Shown here piece after piece: positions 10,547 through 20,609 of a stretch of DNA of 64,000 nt (position 1 is its first letter; the number at the start of each line of letters is the position of its first letter). The notes beneath the pieces are model-generated. The model had not been told where the DNA came from, did no database searches, and saw only the letters and a list, made by a program, of their open reading frames with translations. The position numbers were made by a program, and so were the translations under genes. This stretch comes from Polaromonas sp. (lineage in GTDB: Bacteria > Pseudomonadota > Gammaproteobacteria > Burkholderiales > Burkholderiaceae_C). The stretch is from NCBI GenBank assembly GCA_013823635.1, contig PNML01000004.1, positions 1-64,000 on the forward strand, read 5' to 3'.

Positions 10547-11687
10547 GCGCACAGGCCGTGGCCATGAGCCCGGCCACGCTGCCACAGGCGAACACGGCCG
10601 ACAAACCCCAGGCCGTGCTGACCAGGCCACCGCCCACGCCACCCAGCACACCGGGCACACCGTAGCCCACCACGGTGTACAAGGCCTGCCCCCGCCCCCG
10701 CAACCTGCCGGGAAAGTGGTGCGAAATGAGTGCAATGCACACGGTGTGGTGCGCGGCAAAGGTGATGGCGTGCAGCATTTGCCCCAGCACCAGCAGCGGC
10801 CACACCAGCGGCCACTTGGCCAGCAGCCCCATGCGCAACGCCACCAGGGCAGCGGCCAGCACCAACCAGCCGGTCAATGGGAGGAGGGGCAACCAGCGGC
10901 CTTGCGTCAGGAACCAGCCAATTTCCAGCACCACGGCCACGGCCCACAACAAGCCAATGGTGGCCTTGCTGTACCCCAGGTGGTCCAGGTACAGTGAAAA
11001 AAACACGTAAATGAAGATGTGCGCCAACACGTGGAAAAAAATGGCCGCAAACAGCCAGGCCACCTCGGGCTGGCGCAGCAGCGTCCACACAGGCTGCGCG
11101 GGTGCATCGGCCGCATGGGGGGCCTCCTTCACGTCGGGCATCCACCACACGCTGAGCGTGACGGCGAGCAACGTCGCCACGGTCCACAACGGGAAGCTGC
11201 CCATGCCGTGGCGCTCGAACCACCCACCCGCCGCCAGCACCGTCAACAAAAAACCCAATGACCCCCACAAGCGCACGCGGCCATAGCGTTTGGCATCAAA
11301 CCGCCCGCCCTGGCTGACCAGGTGGGCCATGGCGGCCTCGCTCATGGGCATCATGGCGCTGGTGTGTACAAACATCAGCAGCAACACCAGCAACAGGCCC
11401 CAAAAACCCAGGTTCAGCCACAACCCCAGCGAGCACACCAGCGCCGCCGTTGCACCGTAGCGCAACAGGCGCACCCGCTCCCCGGTGCGGTCACTCAGCC
11501 AGCCCCAGGCATAGGGTGCGAACAGGCGGGTGGCCGACTGCACCGACGTGAGCACGCTGATGGCGAGCAGCCCCAGGCCCATGTCTTTGAGCCACAGCGG
11601 CAGGTACGGGTTGAAGAACCCGATGTGGGCGAAATAACTGGCCGACAGGGCCGCGAACGGCGCGAGCACGCGCACCGACGCGGTCAT
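10494..11687 (-). CDS. MFS transporter
   Basis: About 12 predicted hydrophobic segments; LFAPYAWGWLSDRTGERVRLLRYG MFS loop motif; MPMSEAAMA. Confidence 0.85.
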   Translation of the reverse strand: MTASVRVLAPFAALSASYFAHIGFFNPYLPLWLKDMGLGLLAISVLTSVQSATRLFAPYAWGWLSDRTGERVRLLRYGATAALVCSLGLWLNLGFWGLLLVLLLMFVHTSAMMPMSEAAMAHLVSQGGRFDAKRYGRVRLWGSLGFLLTVLAAGGWFERHGMGSFPLWTVATLLAVTLSVWWMPDVKEAPHAADAPAQPVWTLLRQPEVAWLFAAIFFHVLAHIFIYVFFSLYLDHLGYSKATIGLLWAVAVVLEIGWFLTQGRWLPLLPLTGWLVLAAALVALRMGLLAKWPLVWPLLVLGQMLHAITFAAHHTVCIALISHHFPGRLRGRGQALYTVVGYGVPGVLGGVGGGLVSTAWGLSAVFACGSVAGLMATACALRVWGLAHRSATAGKTG

Positions 11688-11690
11688 GCA

Positions 11691-12782
11691 TCAGCCATGG
11701 GCAATGTCGGGGGTGCTCACCCGCACGTCCGCGCATTGCGCACGGTGCTGCAACACATGCTCCATCACCACCAAAGCCAGCATGGCCTCGGCGATGGGCG
11801 TGGCCCGAATGCCCACGCAGGGGTCGTGCCGGCCTTTGGTGATGACTTCGGTGGCCTGGCCCGCCGAGTCAATGGTGTCGCGCGGGATCAGGATGGAACT
11901 GGTGGGCTTGATGGCAATGCCCACCTCCAGGTCCTGCCCGGTGCTGATGCCGCCCAGCACCCCACCCGAGTTGTTGCCCACGAACCCGCTCGGGGTCAGC
12001 GCGTCGCCATGGGTGCTGCCTTTGGCCGTGACGCAATCGAACCCGGCACCAATTTCCACCCCTTTGACGGCATTGATGCCCATCATGGCGAACGCGATGT
12101 CGGCATCCAGTTTGTCGAACAGCGGCTGCCCCAGGCCAGTGGGCATGCCCTGTGCGACCACGCGCAACCGCGCACCACAGGAGTCACCACTTTTGCGCAA
12201 CGCGTTCATGTAATCCTCCAGCGCAGACACGTCGGCCACCGGCGCGAAGAAGGGGTTGTGGGGCACATGCGCCCAACTTTCAAACGCAATGGGCATGTCG
12301 CCGATCTGGGTCATGCAGCCTTGGAAGGTGGTGCCATGGACCGTCAGCAGCCACTTTTTGGCCACTGCGCCGGCCGCCACCATGGGGGCCGTCAGCCGGG
12401 CCGACGAACGGCCGCCACCGCGCGGGTCGCGCACGCCGTATTTGTGCCAGTAGGTGTAGTCGGCGTGCCCGGGGCGAAATGTCTGCAGGATGTCGCCGTA
12501 GTCTTTGCTGCGCTGGTCGGTGTTGCGAATCAGCAGGCAGATGGGCGTACCGGTGGTCAGCCCCTGGTAAACGCCACTGAGGATTTCCACCGCATCGGGT
12601 TCGTTGCGCTGGGTCACGAACTTGCTGGTGCCCGGACGGCGTCGGTCCAGATCGGGCTGTATGTCGGACTCGCTCAGTGGAAGCCCGGGTGGGCAGCCAT
12701 CAATCACGCAGCCAATGGCTGGTCCGTGGGATTCACCAAAGTTGGTGACTGCAAAAAGGTTGCCAAATGTGTTGCCGCTCAT
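11691..12782 (-). CDS. aroC: Chorismate synthase
   Basis: [76 protein letters not shown]. Confidence 0.98.
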   Translation of the reverse strand: MSGNTFGNLFAVTNFGESHGPAIGCVIDGCPPGLPLSESDIQPDLDRRRPGTSKFVTQRNEPDAVEILSGVYQGLTTGTPICLLIRNTDQRSKDYGDILQTFRPGHADYTYWHKYGVRDPRGGGRSSARLTAPMVAAGAVAKKWLLTVHGTTFQGCMTQIGDMPIAFESWAHVPHNPFFAPVADVSALEDYMNALRKSGDSCGARLRVVAQGMPTGLGQPLFDKLDADIAFAMMGINAVKGVEIGAGFDCVTAKGSTHGDALTPSGFVGNNSGGVLGGISTGQDLEVGIAIKPTSSILIPRDTIDSAGQATEVITKGRHDPCVGIRATPIAEAMLALVVMEHVLQHRAQCADVRVSTPDIAHG

Positions 12783-12805
12783 GGCGGCGGATTATCCCAG
12801 ACGCA

Positions 12806-13276
12806 TCAGCCCTTGGCAGGCGCCTCGGCGGTGGCTTCATCTTCGCCCGGCCAGTCGCGGATGTAGGCCTTGAGCATCTTGTTCTCAAAATTTTGGGCAT
12901 CCACCACCGCCTTGGCCACATCGTAGAAACTGATGACACCCATGAGCATGCGGCTGTCCATCACCGGCATGTAACGGCAGTGGCGCTCAATCATCATGGG
13001 GCGCACCTGGTCCAACTCTGTTTCTGGCGTGCAACTCATGGGGTGATCATCCATCACCTTGCGCACCGTGCTGCTGCCCAGCGATCCCCCATTGGTGGCC
13101 AAGTTCTGAATGACCTCCCGGAAGGTGAGCATGCCCACCAGATCACCATGCTCCATGATGGCCAACGAGCCGATGTCGAAATGGTTCATGGTTTCGACGG
13201 CCTTGAGCAGGCTGTCATCCGGGGATGCGGTGTAGAGGGTTCCCCCTTTGACGCGCAGGATGTCACTGACTTTCAT
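12806..13276 (-). CDS. CBS-domain-pair protein
   Basis: Two CBS repeats (KVSDILRVKG...DIGSLAIMEHGDLVGMLTFREV / VRKVMDDHPMSCTPETEL...YMPVMDSRMLMGVISFYDV); start chosen at ATG preceded by GAGGAGCAACC. Confidence 0.88.
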   Translation of the reverse strand: MKVSDILRVKGGTLYTASPDDSLLKAVETMNHFDIGSLAIMEHGDLVGMLTFREVIQNLATNGGSLGSSTVRKVMDDHPMSCTPETELDQVRPMMIERHCRYMPVMDSRMLMGVISFYDVAKAVVDAQNFENKMLKAYIRDWPGEDEATAEAPAKG

Positions 13277-13348
13277 GGTTGCTCCTCTCATTTGTGAAGA
13301 CTTTTGCGCTCTCAATATAGCGCACGCGGCGGTCGTAGTTCGCGGTGG

Positions 13349-13591
13349 TCACTTCTTGACGCGCGGGCGCAGGCCCATGGCCTCGCGCTGCCGGTCAATT
13401 CGGGCCTGCTTGCGCGCATTTTCTTTCTCGATCACCTTGCGCTTGGTGTACCCGGACTGGTCCGCCCAGGCCCACCAAGCCACCGCCAAACCCAATGGCG
13501 CCAGCACACCCCACCACGGCCAGTTGGCCACAGGCCCCATCCCTTGCACCTTGAGCAGAATGAACAACAAACCCAAGCCGAGGAACCACAT
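13349..13591 (-). CDS. Small Trp-rich membrane protein (TIGR04438-like)
   Basis: MWFLGLGLLFILLKVQGMGPVANWPWWGVLAPLGLAVAWWAWADQSGYTKRKVIEKE; 80 aa, 6 Trp. Confidence 0.75.
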   Translation of the reverse strand: MWFLGLGLLFILLKVQGMGPVANWPWWGVLAPLGLAVAWWAWADQSGYTKRKVIEKENARKQARIDRQREAMGLRPRVKK

Positions 13592-13725
13592 GGCGTTCTC
13601 CTTGTCAACCACAAAAGTCCGAATGAAACAATGCGTAACGCGATGAGCCAAGTCAAACAAACCCGATAAAATCAGTATCGGCTTATTTAAAAGTTGCCCC
13701 TTAACTTCCCACGAGGAGATTCTCC

Positions 13726-14031
13726 ATGAAACGTGCTCTGTTTGTTCTCGCATCCGCCCTGATTGTTGCCGCGCCCGCCATGGCCGACGAAGCCATGGCC
13801 AAGGCCAACAATTGCATGGCCTGCCATGCAGCCGACAAGAAACTGGTTGGCCCCGCTTACAAAGATGTGGCCAAAAAGTACGCCGGTCAGGCCGACGCCG
13901 CAGACAAGCTGGCCGCCAAGATTGTCAAGGGTGGCTCCGGCGTCTGGGGTGCCATCCCCATGCCAGCCAACCCCAAGGTTTCCGAGGCAGATGCCAAGAA
14001 GCTGGCCACCTGGGTCCTGAGCCTGAAGTAA
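13726..14031 (+). CDS. Small class I c-type cytochrome (c551/c552-like), secreted
   Basis: Signal peptide; NNCMACHAADKKLVGPAYKDVAKKYAG CxxCH motif; distal Met in GVWGAIPMPAN. Confidence 0.93.
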   Translation: MKRALFVLASALIVAAPAMADEAMAKANNCMACHAADKKLVGPAYKDVAKKYAGQADAADKLAAKIVKGGSGVWGAIPMPANPKVSEADAKKLATWVLSLK

Positions 14032-14076
14032 CGCCTCACCCTTCCGGCCAAGCCTGTGGGGCTTGGCTGGATCAGG

Positions 14077-14111
14077 CAACAAAAAACCCGCCAGCGGCGG
14101 GTTTTTTGTTG
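14077..14111. terminator. Bidirectional intrinsic terminator between cytochrome c and acs
   Basis: caacaaaaaacccgcc-agc-ggcgggttttttgttg: perfect inverted repeat with A-tract and T-tract. Confidence 0.92.
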
Positions 14112-14123
14112 GGCGCAAAAGTG

Positions 14124-16106
14124 TCAGAGGTTTTCTGAGAGCTGGTCGAGGATGGCTGGGTTTTCCAGCGTGCTGGTGTCCTGCGTGATGGCCTCGCCCT
14201 TGGCAATCGAGCGCAGCAAGCGACGCATGATCTTGCCGGAACGGGTCTTGGGCAGGTTGTCGCCAAAACGGATGTCTTTGGGCTTGGCAATGGGGCCAAT
14301 CTCTTTGCCCACGTGGTCGCGCAACTGCTTGGCGATGGCCTTGGCTTCATCGCCAGTGGGGCGGCTGCGCTTGAGCACCACAAACGCCACCACGGCTTCG
14401 CCGGTGGTGTCGTCGGGACGCCCCACCACGGCAGCCTCGGCCACCAACTCGGTGCAGCTGACCAGCGCCGACTCGATTTCCATGGTGCCCATGCGGTGAC
14501 CAGAAACGTTGAGCACGTCGTCAATCCGGCCGGTGATGGTGAAATAGCCAGTCTCCGCGTCGCGAATCGCACCGTCGCCAGCCAGGTAGTACTTGCCCTT
14601 GAAGTCATCGGGGTAGTAGCTCTTGACGAAGCGGGCATCATCGCCCCAAATGGTGCGGATCATGGAGGGCCATGGACGCTTGACCACCAGAATGCCGCCC
14701 TGGCCATTGGGCACATCTTTGCCGGTTTCATCCACGATGGCGGCCTGAATACCGGGGAAGGGCAGCGTGCATGAACCAGGCACCATGGGTGTGACACCGG
14801 GCAATGGGGTGATCATGTGCCCACCGGTCTCCGTTTGCCAGAAGGTGTCCACAATCGGGCAACGGCTGCCACCGACGTGCTGGTAGTACCACTCCCATGC
14901 AGCGGGATTGATGGGCTCGCCCACCGACCCCAGCAACCGCAAGCTGGAGAGGTCGTAGCTCTTGGGATGGACGGCGTCGCTGGCTTCAGCCGCCTTGATC
15001 AGCGAACGGATCGCCGTCGGCGCTGTGTAGAAAATGCTGACCTTGTGCTTCTCGATCATCTTCCAGAAACGACCGGCATCCGGGTAGGTGGGCACACCTT
15101 CGAACACAATTTCGGTACCGCCCAAGGCCAATGGACCGTAGGTGATGTAGGTGTGGCCCGTGACCCAGCCAATGTCAGCCGTGCACCAGAACACGTCGTC
15201 TGCCTTGAGGTCGAAGGTCCACTTGGTGGTCAACGCGGCGTGCAGCAGGTAGCCGCCCGTACTGTGCTGCACCCCCTTGGGCTTGCCGGTGGAGCCCGAG
15301 GTGTACAACAGGAACAGCGGGTGCTCGGCCGACACCCACTCTGGTTCGCAGGTGACGGTTTGACCGGCAATGGCCTCGTCCATCCACATGTCTCGGCCAG
15401 CAGTCATGGACACAGCCGCACCCGAGCGCTTGACCACCAGCACTTTGCTGACGCTCTCACAACCACCCAGAGAGAAAGCTTCGTCCACGATGGACTTCAG
15501 CGGCAACTGCTTGCCGCCACGGATCTGGTGATCGGCGGTGATCACCACCTTCGCGCCGGTGTCCTGGATGCGGTCACGCAAGCTTTGGGCCGAGAAACCG
15601 CCAAACACCACCGAGTGGGTGGCGCCGATTCGGGCGCAGGCCTGCATGGCCGCCACGCCGTCGATGGACATGGAGATGTAAATCACCACGCGGTCACCCT
15701 TTTTGACGCCCTGAGCCTTCAGCCCGTTGGCGATCTGACAGGTCTTGGTCAACAGCTCGCTGTAGGTGATCTTGGTCACTTCACCACCGTCCGCCTCAAA
15801 AATCAGCGCGGTTTTGTCGCCCAGGCCTTTTTCAATGTTGCGGTCCAGGCAGTTGTAAGAGGCATTCAACGTGCCGTCTTCAAACCATTTGAAGAAAGGC
15901 GCCTTGCTTTCGTCCAACACCTTGGTGAACGGTGTTTTCCAGCTCAGGAGCTCTTTGGCCTGTCGCGCCCAGAACCCTTCGTAGTCACGCTCAGCCTCCT
16001 GACACAGTGCGTCGTAGGCGGCCATGCCAGCCACCGCCGCGTTCTTGACGAAGGCTTCACTGGGGTTGTAAATCGTGACTGCGCTTGCAGCGTCTGTAGC
16101 ACTCAT
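14124..16106 (-). CDS. acs: Acetyl-CoA synthetase
   Basis: [22 protein letters not shown]; WWxxGDxA-like [51 protein letters not shown]. Confidence 0.97.
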   Translation of the reverse strand: MSATDAASAVTIYNPSEAFVKNAAVAGMAAYDALCQEAERDYEGFWARQAKELLSWKTPFTKVLDESKAPFFKWFEDGTLNASYNCLDRNIEKGLGDKTALIFEADGGEVTKITYSELLTKTCQIANGLKAQGVKKGDRVVIYISMSIDGVAAMQACARIGATHSVVFGGFSAQSLRDRIQDTGAKVVITADHQIRGGKQLPLKSIVDEAFSLGGCESVSKVLVVKRSGAAVSMTAGRDMWMDEAIAGQTVTCEPEWVSAEHPLFLLYTSGSTGKPKGVQHSTGGYLLHAALTTKWTFDLKADDVFWCTADIGWVTGHTYITYGPLALGGTEIVFEGVPTYPDAGRFWKMIEKHKVSIFYTAPTAIRSLIKAAEASDAVHPKSYDLSSLRLLGSVGEPINPAAWEWYYQHVGGSRCPIVDTFWQTETGGHMITPLPGVTPMVPGSCTLPFPGIQAAIVDETGKDVPNGQGGILVVKRPWPSMIRTIWGDDARFVKSYYPDDFKGKYYLAGDGAIRDAETGYFTITGRIDDVLNVSGHRMGTMEIESALVSCTELVAEAAVVGRPDDTTGEAVVAFVVLKRSRPTGDEAKAIAKQLRDHVGKEIGPIAKPKDIRFGDNLPKTRSGKIMRRLLRSIAKGEAITQDTSTLENPAILDQLSENL

Positions 16107-16309
16107 GTGGTCTCCTGAATGAAATGGGTCTGTGCACTCAATAATGTCAAGCTTGGCTCTTACAAACGACTGACTCGGCATGGCAGCGAGGGAGTGGCTG
16201 AACGCCTAGAATGGCGGCGGCATCGCCACCCCAAACCCCGTGCGGGTGGCGCCAAGCCTACCCACGACACCCTTCAGCGTCCTTGTTGTGGCCTGCCACA
16301 CCACCCTTC

Positions 16310-16939
16310 ATGTCCTCCACCAACCACCACTCCACCAGCGACTCCGCCACACCACCGGCTTTGGTCCGCCGTTTGCGCCCCCTGCCCAATCTGATTTTTG
16401 CCAGTCGCTGGCTTCAGTTGCCCCTGTACCTGGGGCTGATAGCCGCTCAAGGCGTCTATGTGTGGCACTTCCTTTTGGAACTGTTCCATTTGATCGAAGC
16501 CGCGTTTGGCAGCCAAACGGCCCTGCAAACGCTGGTCAACAGCATCGGGTACACATCCAACATTCAGGTCACGCACCTCAATGAGACCATCATCATGCTG
16601 GTGGTACTGGCACTCATTGATGTGGTCATGATCTCCAACCTCCTGATCATGGTCATAGTAGGAGGCTACGAAACCTTCGTCAGCCGAATGGAATTGGAAG
16701 GGCACCCTGACCAGCCGGAATGGCTGGGGCATGTCAATGCGTCGGTCTTGAAGGTGAAGCTCGCCATGGCCATCATCGGCATCTCGTCCATTCACCTGCT
16801 CAAAACCTTCATCAATGCCGGCAGCTATGAGATCAAGGTGCTGATGTGGCAAACCATCATCCACGTGGTGTTCCTGCTCAGTGCCTTGGCCATTGCCTAC
16901 ACCGACAGGCTGTTGAGCACGTCCCACCAGGACCATTGA
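16310..16939 (+). CDS. UPF0114 / TIGR00645 (YqhA-like) membrane protein
   Basis: [68 protein letters not shown]. Confidence 0.9.
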   Translation: MSSTNHHSTSDSATPPALVRRLRPLPNLIFASRWLQLPLYLGLIAAQGVYVWHFLLELFHLIEAAFGSQTALQTLVNSIGYTSNIQVTHLNETIIMLVVLALIDVVMISNLLIMVIVGGYETFVSRMELEGHPDQPEWLGHVNASVLKVKLAMAIIGISSIHLLKTFINAGSYEIKVLMWQTIIHVVFLLSALAIAYTDRLLSTSHQDH

Positions 16940-17043
16940 CCAAACGCCAGCCAGACCCGATGACACCGTCAGTTCGCGTTGGATCCAGTGCTTAGAATTT
17001 CAGGCTCCCGGTTTTGCCCCCTTTACCCACTCCCATCACCACC

Positions 17044-18594
17044 ATGACCACGATCCGCCAAGCTGACCTGATCGAATCCGTAGCCGCCGCGCTGCAATAC
17101 ATCAGCTACTACCACCCGGCCGATTACATTGCCCACTTGGCCAAGGCATACGAGCGTGAGCAAAGCCCGGCGGCGAAAGACGCGATCGCTCAAATCCTGA
17201 CCAACAGCAAGATGAGCGCCACAGGGCACCGCCCCATCTGCCAGGACACCGGCATCGTCAACGTCTTCCTGAAAGTGGGCATGGACGTGCGCTGGGAGGG
17301 GTTCACGGGCAGCCTGGACGACGCCATCAACGAAGGGGTGCGTCAGGGCTACAACCACCCTGACAACACGTTGCGCGCGAGCGTGGTGGCCGATCCCCAA
17401 TTCGACCGCAAAAACACCAAAGACAACACACCGGCTGTCATCTTCAGCGAGATCGTGCCGGGCAACACCCTGGAAGTCACCGTGGCCGCCAAGGGCGGCG
17501 GCTCTGAAAACAAGAGCAAAATGGTCATGCTCAACCCCGGCGACAGCGTGGTCGATTGGGTGCTGAAAACGGTGCCCACCATGGGCGCTGGCTGGTGCCC
17601 TCCGGGCATGTTGGGCATCGGCATTGGCGGCACCGCCGAGAAGGCAGTGCTCATGGCCAAAGAAAGCCTGATGGACGACCTGGACATGCACGAACTGCAG
17701 GCCAAGGCCGCCGCCGGAGAAGCCCTGACCAAAACCGAAGCCCTGCGCCTGGAACTGCTGGAAAAGGTCAACGCCCTGGGCATAGGCGCGCAAGGTCTGG
17801 GCGGCTTGACCACGGTGCTGGACATCAAAATCAAGATGTACCCCACCCACGCGGCCAGCAAGCCCGTGGCCATGATTCCCAACTGCGCGGCCACGCGCCA
17901 CGCCCATTTCGTCATGGACGGCAGCGGCCCGGTGTACCTGGATCCACCCAGCCTGGACCTGTGGCCCAAGGTGGACTGGGCGCCCAACACCCAGACGAGC
18001 AAGCGGGTGGACTTGAACACCTTGACCAAGGCCGAAGTGGCCAGCTGGAAGCCCGGTGACACCCTGCTGCTGAACGGCAAAATGCTGACCGGCCGAGATG
18101 CCGCGCACAAGCGCATTCAGGACATGCTGGCCAAAGGCGAATCCCTGCCCGTGGATTTCACCAACCGGGTCATCTACTACGTCGGCCCGGTGGACCCGGT
18201 GGGCGACGAGGCAGTGGGACCGGCCGGCCCGACGACAGCCACCCGCATGGACGGTTTCACCGAAATGATGTTGGCCAAAACCGGCCTCATCTCCATGGTG
18301 GGCAAAGCCGAACGCGGCCCGGTGGCCATCGAGGCCATCAAGAAGCACCAGTCCGCCTACCTGATGGCGGTGGGCGGTGCCGCGTACCTCGTGTCCAAGG
18401 CCATCAAATCGGCCAAGGTGGTGGGGTTTGCCGACTTGGGCATGGAAGCCATCTACGAATTTGATGTGGTCGACATGCCCGTGACCGTGGCGGTGGACGC
18501 CGGGGGGACCAGCGCCCACATCACGGGGCCAGCCGAATGGCAGCAGCGGATTGCATCGGGCGAGTTCAAGGGCATCGCCCTGAACCAATCCTGA
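17044..18594 (+). CDS. Class I fumarate hydratase (iron-sulfur)
   Basis: GHRPICQDTGIVNVFLKVGMDVRW; GGSENKSKMVMLNPGDSVVDWV; IGIGGTAEKAVLMAKE; GPTTATRMDGFTEMML. Confidence 0.95.
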   Translation: MTTIRQADLIESVAAALQYISYYHPADYIAHLAKAYEREQSPAAKDAIAQILTNSKMSATGHRPICQDTGIVNVFLKVGMDVRWEGFTGSLDDAINEGVRQGYNHPDNTLRASVVADPQFDRKNTKDNTPAVIFSEIVPGNTLEVTVAAKGGGSENKSKMVMLNPGDSVVDWVLKTVPTMGAGWCPPGMLGIGIGGTAEKAVLMAKESLMDDLDMHELQAKAAAGEALTKTEALRLELLEKVNALGIGAQGLGGLTTVLDIKIKMYPTHAASKPVAMIPNCAATRHAHFVMDGSGPVYLDPPSLDLWPKVDWAPNTQTSKRVDLNTLTKAEVASWKPGDTLLLNGKMLTGRDAAHKRIQDMLAKGESLPVDFTNRVIYYVGPVDPVGDEAVGPAGPTTATRMDGFTEMMLAKTGLISMVGKAERGPVAIEAIKKHQSAYLMAVGGAAYLVSKAIKSAKVVGFADLGMEAIYEFDVVDMPVTVAVDAGGTSAHITGPAEWQQRIASGEFKGIALNQS

Positions 18595-18659
18595 AACGCT
18601 CGCGGGGTCAAGCGCGTTGTGCGGTTGACCTCGCTCAATCACTCACCTCATGGATTCTC

Positions 18660-19445
18660 GTGAGCACACAGCAAGCCCCCGTGGGCGTATTCGACAGCGG
18701 CATGGGCGGGTTGAGCGTGCTCAGGGTTCTGCGCCACCACCTCAAACACGAAAGCTGGGTGTATTTCGCTGACAATGCCCACGCGCCATATGGGGAAAAA
18801 ACACAGGACGAAATCACCGACCGCGCACTGAGCATCACACAGCAGCTCCGCCAGCAACACGGCATCAAAGCCCTGGTGGTCGCGTGCAACACCGCCACAG
18901 CGGCCGCCATCGCCACGCTCCGCGAGCAGCACCCCGACTTACCGATTGTGGGCATAGAGCCTGGCATCAAGCCTGCGCTGGCACTCAGCCGGACACGCCG
19001 CATTGGGGTCATGGCCACCCGCCGGACCGTCGACAGCGAGAAATTTCAGCGGCTGCTGGCCAGCGCACAAGTGCAGGCCCAATTCGTCGTTCAGCCCTGT
19101 GATGGACTGGCCCTGGCCATTGAAACCCAGGATCACAAAAAAATAGAAGCACTCATCTCTTTATACACCAGCGCCATGGGCACTTTTGGCACAAAAACTG
19201 GAGCCATGGACACCTTGGTGCTGGGTTGCACCCATTACCCACTGGCCGCGCACCAACTGCACCGCAGCGTGGGCCCTCACGTCACGTTGGTTGACCCCGC
19301 GCAAGGCGTCACACGTCAATTGGAGCGACTGCTGATGCAGAGCGAGCGGATGGCGACGGGCCAGGGCATCGGGGGCATCACAGCCTGTGGGACGGCCAAC
19401 TTGGCCGAACTTCAAGTGGCCATGGACCGGTGGTGCCCTGTCTGA
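18660..19445 (+). CDS. murI: Glutamate racemase
   Basis: GTG start; APVGVFDSGMGGLSVLRVL; YFADNAHAPYGEKTQDEI; VACNTATAAAIATLRE; TLVLGCTHYPL. Confidence 0.96.
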   Translation: MSTQQAPVGVFDSGMGGLSVLRVLRHHLKHESWVYFADNAHAPYGEKTQDEITDRALSITQQLRQQHGIKALVVACNTATAAAIATLREQHPDLPIVGIEPGIKPALALSRTRRIGVMATRRTVDSEKFQRLLASAQVQAQFVVQPCDGLALAIETQDHKKIEALISLYTSAMGTFGTKTGAMDTLVLGCTHYPLAAHQLHRSVGPHVTLVDPAQGVTRQLERLLMQSERMATGQGIGGITACGTANLAELQVAMDRWCPV

Positions 19446-19472
19446 ACGAGCGCCCCCTTCAACACACCGCTG

Positions 19473-20102
19473 TCAGTGCAAATGGCGGGGCTTGCGGCCA
19501 CCACCATGGCCACTTGAACCACCACCCGAGCCCCGGGGCGGACGTCCAAGCTGCATGGAATTGACCAATGCGTCAAACCGATTGGTGAAGAGCTGGTCAA
19601 TCGCGTCCACCACGGGTCCGAGCTCATTGGGCTCGAAATGGCGCTCCATCATGTGACTCACATCACGCACCAGCATATCCCGCTGCACCTGGAGGATGGC
19701 GGCTGGCGTCGGACCCACAAAGCACATCATGAAGTCGTCCCTCGAGTCCTCCTGGGCATCAGCTGGCTCCTCCTCATCGTCATAGGCTGTGTCATAAAAA
19801 GACACCTCAATGGGCGCACCGGTTGCCGCAATGTCGTTCAATGCCATGCACGACTCTTCCATGACTTGGCGGAAATCCTCGTCTCCAGGCAAGGTCCAGC
19901 ACAGTTGCAACAAATGCTCCTTGGCATGGAAACGGATGCCCGGCTCCTCTTCGTAACTGCTCCTGGCGCCAGCGACCAAAGATTTGGCGCCAACGTACTG
20001 CCACAACGGTTTCAATGCTTCTTCCACCTGCGGCAGCGTCACGTCGGAACGCAGCGGCACATCACCGTGCACGTGAATCTCAAACGGGGCGTTGTACATC
20101 AT
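19473..20102 (-). CDS. Conserved-looking hypothetical protein with acidic centre and Gly/His-rich C-terminal tail
   Basis: 209-aa ORF in coding-like context; tail RPPRGSGGGSSGHGGGRKPRHLH; no family assigned with confidence. Confidence 0.7.
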   Translation of the reverse strand: MMYNAPFEIHVHGDVPLRSDVTLPQVEEALKPLWQYVGAKSLVAGARSSYEEEPGIRFHAKEHLLQLCWTLPGDEDFRQVMEESCMALNDIAATGAPIEVSFYDTAYDDEEEPADAQEDSRDDFMMCFVGPTPAAILQVQRDMLVRDVSHMMERHFEPNELGPVVDAIDQLFTNRFDALVNSMQLGRPPRGSGGGSSGHGGGRKPRHLH

Positions 20103-20151
20103 GTGTGTCCTTGTGCAAATCCCATCCCGCAGGACGCGATTTGGTCTGTGG

Positions 20152-20244
20152 TGGTGCCTCGAACCGGGGTCGAACCGGTACGCCCCTTTTCAGGAAAGCG
20201 GCGGATTTTAAGTCCGCTGTGTCTACCAATTTCACCATCGAGGC
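20152..20244 (-). tRNA. tRNA-Leu (TAA anticodon)
   Basis: Acceptor GCCTCGA/CGAGGCACCA, anticodon loop ACTTAAAAT, T-arm GGTTCGAGG, encoded CCA. Confidence 0.95.
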
Positions 20245-20262
20245 ACGGTTTCATTGTGAAAC

Positions 20263-20293
20263 AAAAAAGCCCCGCCAACACAAGTTGCGGGGC
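20263..20293 (-). terminator. Intrinsic terminator after tRNA-Cys
   Basis: On minus strand: GCCCCGC-aacttgtgttg-GCGGGGC-TTTTTTG. Confidence 0.8.
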
Positions 20294-20312
20294 GATCAAT
20301 CCTGGGGAAGGG

Positions 20313-20386
20313 TGGAGGCGCGGCCCGGAGTCGAACCGGGCTGATCGGATTTGCAATCCGGTGCATAACCGCTTTGCTACCGCGCC
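20313..20386 (-). tRNA. tRNA-Cys (GCA anticodon)
   Basis: Acceptor GGCGCGG/CCGCGCC, anticodon loop GATTGCAAA, encoded CCA. Confidence 0.95.
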
Positions 20387-20412
20387 ATAAATTCCCCAGC
20401 CAGGGAAATCCA

Positions 20413-20439
20413 TAAAAAAGGGAAGCTCAGGCTTCCCTT
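20413..20439 (-). terminator. Intrinsic terminator after tRNA-Gly
   Basis: On minus strand: AAGGGAAGC-ctga-GCTTCCCTT-TTTTATG. Confidence 0.8.
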
Positions 20440-20452
20440 CTGCGAAAAAACA

Positions 20453-20528
<76 letters not shown>

Positions 20529-20609
20529 AAACTGGCGTTGCTGACCAATACCAGAATTATAGTATGTTTTTTCGACCATCGATCACGATGTGCAAATCTC
20601 TTGAAGTCG

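Noticed and set aside
13663-13681. CCGATA...TATCGG inverted repeat upstream of the cytochrome c gene
   Set aside because: Short (6 bp), no associated regulator gene; cannot be told from chance.
17023-18642. 539-aa minus-strand ORF opposite fumarase
   Set aside because: Antisense shadow ORF, same reasoning.
19125-19200. Possible seventh repeat copy inside murI (reverse complement CCAAAAGTGCCCATGGCGCTGGTGTATAAAGAGATGAGTGCTTCTATTTTTTTG)
   Set aside because: It resembles the repeat skeleton, but by recall E. coli MurI has nearly the same length between the flanking conserved motifs, so there is no sign of an insertion. Left as chance similarity until a profile search is done.
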